A DNA stretch of 14,313 nt from Gammaproteobacteria bacterium (lineage in GTDB: Bacteria > Pseudomonadota > Gammaproteobacteria > DSM-19610): NCBI GenBank assembly GCA_011371465.1, contig DRQL01000138.1, positions 1 to 14,313 of the forward strand, read 5' to 3'. Shown one piece after another: positions 7,352 through 13,343 of this stretch. Each line of letters begins with the position of its first letter. The first letter of the stretch is position 1. The notes below the pieces were generated by a model. It did not search any database. It had not been told where the DNA came from and saw nothing but the letters and a program-made list of their open reading frames with translations. Position numbers and translations under genes: made by a program.

Positions 7352-8352
7352 GGCCCGGACAGCTGGAACAGGGCCTGCAGAAGCTCTGGTACGGTCAGAC
7401 GCGGGCCTGGCTTTTCCTGCTGCCGTTGTCCTGGCTGTACTGCGCGCTGGCCGGTCTGCGTCGGCTGGCCTACCGCTACGAACTGTTGTCCTCCACGCAG
7501 CTCGATTGCCACGTACTGGTGGTCGGCAACATCACGGCAGGCGGCACCGGCAAAACCCCGCTGGTGATCGCCATTGCCAGGCGCGCGCAACAGGCGGGAC
7601 TGCGGGTCGGCATACTGACACGCGGCTATCGCGGCCGCGCACGGCACTGGCCGCGGCAGGTTCACGGCGACAGTGATCCTGCCGAAGTGGGTGAAGAAGC
7701 GGTGCTGCTGGCGCGCAAAACCGCGGCGCCGGTCTTCGCCGGGCCGGATCGCGCAGCCGCGGGCAGGGCGCTGCTGCAGGTATCGCCCTGCGACCTGCTG
7801 ATCAGCGATGACGGTCTGCAGCACTACGCCCTGCACCGGGATACCGAGATTGCACTGGTCGATGCGACACGCGGCCAGGGGAACGGTTTCTGTCTGCCGG
7901 CCGGCCCGCTGCGCGAGCCGGCCTCGCGTTTACGCCACGTCGATGCGGTGGTGCTGCTTGGGGAGGCACCCGGAAGACCCTGTTCTGCGTCTCTGCGGCC
8001 GGAAGCCGCCCGCGCGGTAGCCGATCCGTCGCAACGCCGTGAACTGGAAGGATTTCGCGGCCAGGCCGTGCACGCGGTGGCGGGCATCGGCAACCCGGAG
8101 CGCTTTTTTTCCAGCCTGCGCGCAGCCGGACTGGAGGTCCTGCCGCACCCGTTCCCGGATCATCACCTCTTTTCGCCCACGGACCTGGCCTTCGCCGACG
8201 ACAGACCGGTTTTAATGACCGAGAAAGACGCGCTAAAATGCGAGGGCTTTGCCGCACCGGACTGGTGGTACGTACCGGTGGCGGCGCAGCCGGATGCCGC
8301 CCTGGAGGACTGGCTGGCCAAACTACTGCATCAGGATACCCGTCTTGGATAA
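7348..8352 (+). CDS. lpxK: LpxK, tetraacyldisaccharide 4'-kinase
   Basis: LpxK transfers phosphate from ATP to the 4' position of the tetraacyldisaccharide-1-phosphate lipid A precursor at the inner membrane, giving lipid IVA. The 334-residue length fits the family (about 328 in E. coli). A hydrophobic N-terminal stretch, [16 protein letters not shown] (near 24-39), suits the known membrane-associated helix. The P-loop reads [12 protein letters not shown] (60-71, Lys69). [10 protein letters not shown] follows near residue 88, and ISDDGLQHY (152-160) is the family DDGLQH motif. TEKDALK near the C-terminus is also typical. The ATG at 7348 overlaps the msbA stop by 4 nt. The 3' end overlaps the ycaR start by 8 nt. 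Its substrate is made upstream of the step served by MsbA, so the two genes belong to one pathway. Confidence 0.96.
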   Translation: MRPGQLEQGLQKLWYGQTRAWLFLLPLSWLYCALAGLRRLAYRYELLSSTQLDCHVLVVGNITAGGTGKTPLVIAIARRAQQAGLRVGILTRGYRGRARHWPRQVHGDSDPAEVGEEAVLLARKTAAPVFAGPDRAAAGRALLQVSPCDLLISDDGLQHYALHRDTEIALVDATRGQGNGFCLPAGPLREPASRLRHVDAVVLLGEAPGRPCSASLRPEAARAVADPSQRRELEGFRGQAVHAVAGIGNPERFFSSLRAAGLEVLPHPFPDHHLFSPTDLAFADDRPVLMTEKDALKCEGFAAPDWWYVPVAAQPDAALEDWLAKLLHQDTRLG

Positions 8353-8524
8353 AAAACTGCTCGACATACTGGCCTGCCCGGTCTGCAAGGGTCCGCTCGT
8401 CTATGACCGCGAACAGCAGGAACTCATCTGCAAGGTCGACCGTCTGGCCTACCCGATCCGCGATGACATCCCGGTCATGCTGGAAGAAGAAGCCAGGCAA
8501 TTGCCTGCCGAAGAAGAAGTCTAG
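8345..8524 (+). CDS. ycaR: YcaR, Trm112-family zinc-ribbon-like small protein
   Basis: This 59-residue protein belongs to the Trm112/YcaR family. In eukaryotes and archaea Trm112 activates methyltransferases; in bacteria the role of the protein beside kdsB is not settled. [14 protein letters not shown] (5-18) carries the CxxC pair Cys11/Cys14, and [20 protein letters not shown] (26-45) holds Cys29 and the conserved [10 protein letters not shown] segment. It aligns closely with E. coli YcaR (60 residues). An open frame extends to 8249, but that part lies inside lpxK and is unrelated. The start most consistent with the family is TTG at 8345, which gives MDKKLLDIL. It has AGGA at 8333-8336, 8 nt upstream, and overlaps the lpxK stop by 8 nt. 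The TTG assignment is an inference from family length. Confidence 0.9.
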   Translation: MDKKLLDILACPVCKGPLVYDREQQELICKVDRLAYPIRDDIPVMLEEEARQLPAEEEV

Positions 8525-8536
8525 GAGCCTGTACGC

Positions 8537-9319
8537 GTGTCGCATGTGTACCGGGTAGTCATCCCCGCGCGTTATGCCTCGACCCGTCTGCCGGGCAAGC
8601 CACTGCGTGAACTGGCGGGCAAACCCATGTTGCAGCACGTGTACGAAGCGGCACGGCTATGCCGCGCGCAACAGGTCGTGATCGCCACGGACGACGAGCG
8701 CATCGAAACCGCTGCCATGGGCTTTGGTGCCGAGGTCTGCATGACGGCAGACACGCACGCCAGTGGCACGGACCGGCTGGCCGAAGTCGTGGCCAAACTG
8801 GGCTGGCCGGATGAGGATATCGTCGTCAACGTGCAGGGCGACGAACCCCTGATGCCGCCGGCGCTGATCGACCAGGTGGCCGATGACCTGGCGGCCAACC
8901 CGGACGCTGCGATTTCGACGGTGGCGACACCGATGGTTGCCGCCGGAGAGTTTTTTGACAGCAACGTGGTCAAGGTAGTGACTGACCGGGCGGGTTTCGC
9001 ACTGTATTTCAGCCGTGCATCCATCCCCTGGGACCGGGATCTGCTCAACAGTGGCGTACAGGCGCTGCCGATTGGCATCGTGCCGCTGCGACACATCGGT
9101 ATCTACGCCTACCGGGTCGGTTACCTGGGGCGTTACACGGAGATGCGCAGCTGTCCGCTGGAGCAGGCCGAACAGCTGGAGCAGTTACGCGCCCTCTGGT
9201 ACGGCGAACGTATTCACGTGGCTGAAGCCTGTCAGCGACCGGGGCCGGGTGTCGATACCGAAGAGGATCTGCTGATCGCTGCGCAACTGTTGCAGGCCCG
9301 GCACAACGGGGCGTCCTGA
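8537..9319 (+). CDS. kdsB: KdsB, CMP-Kdo synthetase
   Basis: KdsB (3-deoxy-manno-octulosonate cytidylyltransferase) joins Kdo to CMP from CTP in the cytoplasm, activating the sugar for transfer to lipid IVA. The 260-residue protein has the nucleotide-binding start IPARYASTRLPGKPL (9-23), including the Arg and Lys that contact CTP phosphates. The metal-binding motif QGDEP is at 100-104 (Asp102), and RHIGIYAYR lies in the C-terminal half. The start is GTG at 8537, with TAGGAG at 8522-8527 overlapping the ycaR stop codon. The ycaR-kdsB gap is 12 bp, so this is the last gene of the run. Its product works one step after LpxK, on lipid IVA. The gene is followed by a stem-loop and a convergent gene. 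Confidence 0.96.
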   Translation: MSHVYRVVIPARYASTRLPGKPLRELAGKPMLQHVYEAARLCRAQQVVIATDDERIETAAMGFGAEVCMTADTHASGTDRLAEVVAKLGWPDEDIVVNVQGDEPLMPPALIDQVADDLAANPDAAISTVATPMVAAGEFFDSNVVKVVTDRAGFALYFSRASIPWDRDLLNSGVQALPIGIVPLRHIGIYAYRVGYLGRYTEMRSCPLEQAEQLEQLRALWYGERIHVAEACQRPGPGVDTEEDLLIAAQLLQARHNGAS

Positions 9320-9323
9320 AATC

Positions 9324-9340
9324 CTGCCGCCAGCGGTAGT
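9324..9340. terminator. Possible shared terminator stem-loop between convergent genes
   Basis: CTGCCG-CCAG-CGGTAG (9324-9339) can form a 6-bp stem with one G-U pair and a 4-nt loop, just after the kdsB stop. Only three T residues follow on the plus strand and nothing U-rich on the minus, so it would be a weak intrinsic terminator. It is placed where both kdsB and the convergent 9341-9610 gene end. Confidence 0.35.
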
Positions 9341-9610
9341 TTAACGTAACTGGCCCGGGTCCAGCCAGCTCGTAATCACCGGGTTCAGCTCACCGTTTTC
9401 GTCAAACAGGTGCAGGGTGTGGCATTGCTGGACACGCCGGGTCGCTTCGCCGAACTGGTTGCCCTGGATCACCGGTTGCCGGTCTTCACAGCGCAATACC
9501 AGTGATTTTTCGCTGTCGAGGATTTCAATCACGCGGCAGGCATGCCCGCTGTACGCGACGCGCTTGCCGACCAGCCGGCGTAGTTGTTGCAGGAGATTCG
9601 TATCGATCAC
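9341..9610 (-). CDS. Small protein of unknown function (89 residues)
   Basis: I do not recognise this protein. The 89 residues have no signal peptide or membrane segment, so a cytosolic location is likely. The sequence starts MIDTNLLQQLRRLVGKRVAYSG, then has alternating hydrophobic positions (CRVIEILDSEKSLVLRC) that suggest a small beta-barrel of SH3 or KOW-like type. That structural guess comes from pattern only. There are three Cys residues (in HACRV, LRCED and QQCHT) without a CxxC pair. The start is GTG at 9608-9610, with AGGA on the minus strand of 9618-9621 spaced 7 nt. Coding use resembles its neighbours, and a good ribosome site with convergent placement after kdsB supports a real gene. 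The long non-coding repeat region lies upstream of it. Confidence 0.7.
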   Translation of the reverse strand: MIDTNLLQQLRRLVGKRVAYSGHACRVIEILDSEKSLVLRCEDRQPVIQGNQFGEATRRVQQCHTLHLFDENGELNPVITSWLDPGQLR

Positions 9611-9729
9611 CCCGGCATCCTACGGGACCGCTTACCGGCAAGTCTACAGGCACCTGCCAACTGCTGACGAGGTCCGGCCGAAGTGCGCAGTATTCGGGGT
9701 GACTAAACCCCGGCGCCAGGCAATTTATT

Positions 9730-9850
9730 GAGGAGCTCTGATTCGTTCAGAATTTCCGTCATTGCGAGGAACGAAGTGACGCGGCAATCTCCAACCGATG
9801 GATTCCATTGCATGAGATTGCCGCGCTTCGCTCGCAATGACAAATTATCT
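9730..9850. repeat. MITE-like imperfect palindrome, copy B
   Basis: This is a second copy of the element at 302-442. The core (9757-9841) has the same outer arms (CGTCATTGCGAG and CTCGCAATGAC), the same inner arms (GCGGCAATCTC and GAGATTGCCGC) and a 22-nt loop matching copy A at 18 of 22 positions in the same direction. The longer arm, with a GAACGAAGTGA insert, is on the left here and on the right in copy A. The left flank CTCTGATTCGTTC differs by one base from CTCTGATTCATTC in copy A. The right flank beyond the core matches poorly, so this copy is probably decayed at that end. It lies upstream of the 89-residue gene and 3' of the phosphorylase gene. Confidence 0.85.
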
Positions 9851-9911
9851 GAACTTTCTTAAGTATGTATTCTATCATACTGTTTAATATATATTTATTA
9901 TTTATAAATCT

Positions 9912-9938
9912 GTCATTCCGGCGCATGCTGGAATCCAT
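9912..9938. repeat. Short palindromic repeat, copy 2 (dRS3-like layout)
   Basis: ATTCCGGC-GCAT-GCTGGAAT (9915-9934) is a 20-bp palindrome with one G-T mismatch, inside the frame GTC...CCAT. It has the same length, flanks and orientation as the repeat at 454-480, with variation in the stem, as expected of diverged members of one family. It follows the AT-only tract and lies about 50 bp past the stop codon of the phosphorylase gene. Confidence 0.7.
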
Positions 9939-9987
9939 CCGCCCGCGGCGTTCAACGCGCAGGATTTTGTCCGACCTTCGCCATTAC

Positions 9988-12561
9988 TCAAAGCCACAAC
10001 ATCAACCCACAGGCAAAGCGATGACTGAGCAACGGGTGACTCGGGTACAACCGGATCTGGTAGTGCTGCAAACCGTTGAACCCGTCACAGGGAAGGGGAT
10101 TACACAGGTCGGCCCGGTACAGGGTTTCCTCCTGCGCACCATCACCGTCCGCCTGCAGCAGTACGCTGGCTGCCGGCACCAGTTCGTCCCGGCCATTACG
10201 CGCGCTGATCACACACTCCACGACCACGTCCTGCGGTGACAGGCCATTCAGTCGTACCGCGACTTCGATGGGCAGGGGCTGGCCGGACAGGATCGAGCGG
10301 GCAGGGGGCTTCGAAAGGCGCACGGACAGGTTTGGCCAGGCCGCGGCCACTTTGCGTTTCCAGTCGGCGAGATCGACGGCACCGGCAGCCCGTTCACCGG
10401 CCAGCCGTTTACCCTGCCGCGCGGCGGGTCCGTAAAAATCACGCAGGTAATCGCTGGCCATGCGGATGTTGTTAAAGTGCGGAAGAACGGTGCGCATCGA
10501 TGCCTTGGATTTTTCGATCCATGGCTGCGGCTCGCCATCCTGGTTACGCGAGAAATACAGCGGTATTACTTCGCGCTCGAGGATGTTCATCAGCTCGTTG
10601 GCCTCATGGGTATCCCGGCTACCCACATCCAGTTCAGGATGCGGGGTGATGGCCCAGCCGTTATGACCATCGAACGCTTCGGCCCACCAGCCATCCAGTA
10701 CGCTGAGATTGATGGCACCGTTGATGGCGGCCTTCATCCCCGAGGTGCCGCAGGCCTCCTTGGGATACTCGGGGACATTCAGCCAGACATCCACGCCGGG
10801 ATAGAGATCCCGGGCCAGGGAGAGATTGTAATCTTCCAGGATGAGGATCCGGCCCCGGAACTCCGGCCGGTTGGCCACGTCGGCGATTTCCCGGATCAAT
10901 TGCTGCCCCGGCACGTCATCAGGATGCGCCTTGCCGGCAAAAATAAACAGTACCGGGCGTTCGCTGTCGCTGACCAGGCGTTGCAGCCTGGCAAGGTCGC
11001 GGAACAGCAGGGTAGCTCGTTTGTAGGTGGCGAAACGTCGTGCAAAACCAATCACCAGGATATCCCGGTGTGGTTCCGAAAGGTAACGGACTGCGGCGCG
11101 GGTTTCGGATTCCACACAGCCGTTACGCTGTGACTGGGCGATCATGCGGCTGCGCAGTTCCCTGAACATGGCGTTCTTGTGGATCTGCCGGACACTGCGG
11201 TAGACATGATTGGGGATATCGCCGATAAACTGTTTCCAGAAAGCCTGGTCCGTCAGCTTGGCCCGCCAGCCCCGCCCGACATACATATCGAACAGGGCGG
11301 CCCACGACTGTCCCAGGAAGGTGTCGACATCGACGCCGTTGGTCACGTAGGCGATCGGGTTCTCTGCCGGCGGGATCTGTGGCCAGAGATAGCGTTCCAT
11401 CTCCGCGGCGACCTGGCCGTGGATGCGACTTACGCCGTTACAGAAGCGGGAACCACGCAGGCTCAGTGCCGTCATGTTGAAGACGCCGGGACTGTCCGGG
11501 GTTTCACCCAGCGCGAGCACACGTCCCTGGTCACCGCCCAGTTCGTTAATCAGGTCGCCAAAGTGACTGCATACCAGCTCATTGGGAAAAATATCGTGAC
11601 CTGCCGGCACCGGGGTATGGGTGGTAAACACCGTGTTCGCTGCCGTCAGTTCCAGAGCACTGTCAAAGGCCAAGCCGGCAGCCACATATTCACGACAACG
11701 CTCCAGCACCTGGAAACCGGCGTGTCCTTCGTTGATGTGCCATACCGTGGGTGCCAGGCCGAGGGCACGCAGCGCGCGCACGCCACCGATACCCAGCACG
11801 ATTTCCTGCTCGATGCGTGCCGCAGGCCCGCCGCCGTACAACTGGCTGGTAATGGCGCGCTCCTGGGGCGTATTCTCGGCCACATCACTGTCCAGCAGGT
11901 ACAGCCGGATATTACCGACCCGTGCTTCCCAGACCCTGATCCTTACCGGACGCCCGGCGATGATTACGCTGATGTCGATGTCGTGTCCCTGCGCATCCTT
12001 CGCCTCGACCACGGGCAGGTCTTCCGGATCCACGTGCGGATAATCCGCAAGCTGGCTGCCGTCTCTCAGTATCCGCTGGGTGAAATAGCCTTCGTGGTAG
12101 AGCAAACCGACACCGACAAAGGGAATTCCCAGGTTGCTCATGGCCTTGCAGTAGTCACCGGCCAGGATGCCGAGGCCACCGGCATAGATCGGCATGCTCT
12201 GGTGAAAACCGAATTCGGCCGAAAAATAGGCGATCAGGTCACTGTCCATGTCGAAGATGGATTCGACTTCGGTCAGCGGCCGTTCCTGTATATAGGTATC
12301 GTACTCCGAGAGTACGCTGCGAAAATCACCGAGGAAAATAGGATCCCGCGCGGCCTGCTCGAGTTTTTTCTGTGCCACCCGGCGCAGGAATACCTTCGGA
12401 TTGCTGCGACTCTCTATCCAGGTGCCTTCATCCAGGTGCCTGAACAGGCGGCGCACACCACGGTTCCAGCTGTAGTAAAGGTCATTGGCCAGGTCCTGCA
12501 GACGCTCCAGGCGCTGCGGCAGTTGCGGCCTTATTTCTACACTGAAGTGTGTTCCCGGCAT
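9988..12561 (-). CDS. glgP: Alpha-glucan (glycogen/maltodextrin) phosphorylase
   Basis: This GT35 enzyme breaks alpha-1,4-glucan with phosphate, releasing glucose-1-phosphate in the cytosol, and needs pyridoxal phosphate. The 857 residues match the long bacterial/archaeal type (alpha-glucan phosphorylase with an N-terminal DUF3417-like segment) rather than the classical E. coli form. LPQRLERLQDLANDLYYSWN (14-33) is typical of that N-terminal segment. YFSAEFGFHQSMPIYAGGLG and GVGLLYHEGYFTQRI follow in the first catalytic half. EACGTSGMKAAINGAINLSV carries the expected cofactor Lys610 after Met609, and LDGWWAE follows. The ATG at 12559-12561 has GGGAAG a few nt upstream on the minus strand. No glycogen synthase, branching enzyme or debranching enzyme is in the window. 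The gene is divergent from the PilZ gene across a region with an FNR-like dyad. The symbol glgP is used for function; orthology to E. coli glgP is not implied. Confidence 0.93.
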   Translation of the reverse strand: MPGTHFSVEIRPQLPQRLERLQDLANDLYYSWNRGVRRLFRHLDEGTWIESRSNPKVFLRRVAQKKLEQAARDPIFLGDFRSVLSEYDTYIQERPLTEVESIFDMDSDLIAYFSAEFGFHQSMPIYAGGLGILAGDYCKAMSNLGIPFVGVGLLYHEGYFTQRILRDGSQLADYPHVDPEDLPVVEAKDAQGHDIDISVIIAGRPVRIRVWEARVGNIRLYLLDSDVAENTPQERAITSQLYGGGPAARIEQEIVLGIGGVRALRALGLAPTVWHINEGHAGFQVLERCREYVAAGLAFDSALELTAANTVFTTHTPVPAGHDIFPNELVCSHFGDLINELGGDQGRVLALGETPDSPGVFNMTALSLRGSRFCNGVSRIHGQVAAEMERYLWPQIPPAENPIAYVTNGVDVDTFLGQSWAALFDMYVGRGWRAKLTDQAFWKQFIGDIPNHVYRSVRQIHKNAMFRELRSRMIAQSQRNGCVESETRAAVRYLSEPHRDILVIGFARRFATYKRATLLFRDLARLQRLVSDSERPVLFIFAGKAHPDDVPGQQLIREIADVANRPEFRGRILILEDYNLSLARDLYPGVDVWLNVPEYPKEACGTSGMKAAINGAINLSVLDGWWAEAFDGHNGWAITPHPELDVGSRDTHEANELMNILEREVIPLYFSRNQDGEPQPWIEKSKASMRTVLPHFNNIRMASDYLRDFYGPAARQGKRLAGERAAGAVDLADWKRKVAAAWPNLSVRLSKPPARSILSGQPLPIEVAVRLNGLSPQDVVVECVISARNGRDELVPAASVLLQADGDGAQEETLYRADLCNPLPCDGFNGLQHYQIRLYPSHPLLSHRFACGLMLWL

Positions 12562-12855
12562 ACGCTTCCCGTTGCTATGTTCACACAGGCATACTGTTCG
12601 AAATTATGGGTGCAACCGCCCGCCAAGCAGCCGGCCCGCACTGTGTGGGGAAGAGGCTACGCCGCGGTATCACCAGCGTCAACAAAGGTGGATTGACGCA
12701 GGTCAATCCGTCGTGTTTCAGCAGCCGTAATCGTCCTGCAAGCGGTTGACGCCTGCATTTGTGGCATCTAGTCTTTAACACAAAATGATAACCGGCACGA
12801 TTGGGGTAGAGGTTGCCACGGCAGGGGGCACAGTGGCTCCGCAGCAGGATATTCA
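12562..12855. promoter_or_regulatory. Divergent regulatory region between the phosphorylase and PilZ genes
   Basis: This 294-bp non-coding spacer contains the dyad at 12691-12708. Toward PilZ, TTGACG (12746-12751) matches the -35 consensus at five of six positions, with a weak -10, TAGTCT (12769-12774), 17 bp on. Toward the phosphorylase, CATAAT (minus strand of 12603-12608) and GATACC (minus strand near 12666-12671) are possible -10 elements. The second lies about 30 bp from the dyad centre, as in a class II activated promoter. None of the core promoter matches is strong, and no gene is seen in the spacer. Confidence 0.4.
12691..12708. promoter_or_regulatory. FNR/CRP-family-like operator dyad
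   Basis: GATTGAC-GCAG-GTCAATC is a perfect inverted repeat with 7-bp arms and a 4-bp spacer. The inner TTGAC-N4-GTCAA (12693-12706) is close to the FNR/Anr/Dnr consensus TTGAT-N4-ATCAA in half-site layout and spacing, differing at one base in each half. It lies 130 bp upstream of the phosphorylase start and 148 bp upstream of the PilZ start. It could control either gene or both. Confidence 0.55.
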
Positions 12856-13326
12856 ATGGACGCACGTACACATCCCCGCACCCGGATTGCCGTTCCGGTA
12901 CAGCTGCACTGCACCCGACGCGACCGCTACCACAACAGGAAAACCGGCGACATCAGTCCCGGCGGGCTGTTTGTCAGCGGCAGTCCCTGCGGTGCAACCG
13001 GTTCGGAATTCGAGGTGCTCGTGCCGTGCGAAGGCTCGGGCGACCCGCTGTGCCTCAATGCCCGGATCGCGCGTGTCGCACCCGGTGGGTTCGGCATGCA
13101 ATTCACCGACGCGAGTCCCGGTCAGCTCAGGTTGCTTGAGCAGGTGATTCAGCCGAACTGGGACGGGAAAGATCCTTTCGAGGGCCTGATGATCTTTGCC
13201 GCACGCGAACCGGTCGTCGACCTCGCCGGCTGGTTGCGCCTGACCTCGCTGGTCTGCGGGGAATACCAGCGTTGTGCATTGTCACATGCACGTTCGGGTG
13301 CCCGCCTCGAAGCCACCGACCGGTAA
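12856..13326 (+). CDS. PilZ-domain protein (probable cyclic-di-GMP receptor)
   Basis: PilZ domains bind cyclic-di-GMP and pass the signal to a partner. In this 156-residue protein both binding motifs are present at the N-terminus: RxxxR as R-T-H-P-R (Arg4, Arg8), and DxSxxG as D-I-S-P-G-G (Asp32, Ser34, Gly37), followed by LFVSG. The beta-barrel continues to about residue 92 (VAPGGFGMQFTD), which closes the usual domain. Residues 93-156 form a tail I cannot assign. It includes LRLLEQVIQPNW and DLAGWLRLTSLVCGEY and could be a helical extension or partner surface. There is no signal peptide or membrane segment. The start is ATG at 12856, with AGGA 6 nt upstream (12846-12849). It is divergent from the phosphorylase gene and converges on the barrel gene at 13344 with a 17-bp gap. 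Confidence 0.85.
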   Translation: MDARTHPRTRIAVPVQLHCTRRDRYHNRKTGDISPGGLFVSGSPCGATGSEFEVLVPCEGSGDPLCLNARIARVAPGGFGMQFTDASPGQLRLLEQVIQPNWDGKDPFEGLMIFAAREPVVDLAGWLRLTSLVCGEYQRCALSHARSGARLEATDR

Positions 13327-13343
13327 CAGGGGCCTGGCCCTGG
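13327..13343. terminator. Possible bidirectional stem-loop between convergent genes
   Basis: CAGGG (13327-13331) and CCCTG (13338-13342) can pair around a 6-nt loop, in the 17-bp gap between the PilZ stop and the stop of the convergent barrel gene. The stem is short and no U-tract follows in either direction, so termination here is speculative. Confidence 0.25.

Larger units (their letters stand above)
9611..9987. other. Non-coding intergenic region with repeats and an AT-only tract
   Basis: No gene was found in these 377 bp. From left to right the region holds the ribosome site and presumably the promoter of the 89-residue gene (to about 9730). Next come the second MITE-like palindrome (core 9757-9841), a small stem-loop, AGTATG (9862-9867) with CATACT (9876-9881), and 27 consecutive A/T bases (9883-9909). 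A short palindrome (9912-9938) and the 3' flank of the phosphorylase gene complete it. The stem-loop lies about 105 nt past the phosphorylase stop and lacks a strong U-tract, so it is at best a weak terminator. Confidence 0.6.

Noticed and set aside
8249..8344. Upstream ATG start for ycaR (91 residues)
   Set aside because: The extra residues lie inside lpxK and do not resemble the family, while the TTG at 8345 gives the usual length and has a well-placed AGGA.
2148..9319. A novel gene cluster linking DNA uptake to lipid A synthesis
   Set aside because: The gene order comEC-exbBD-msbA/lpxK-ycaR-kdsB is a known conserved neighbourhood in gammaproteobacteria, so co-location alone is not evidence of a new system.
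11179..12696. A 505-residue open frame on the plus strand
   Set aside because: It is antisense to the phosphorylase gene, which has clear catalytic motifs. The frame has no ribosome site or recognisable domain.
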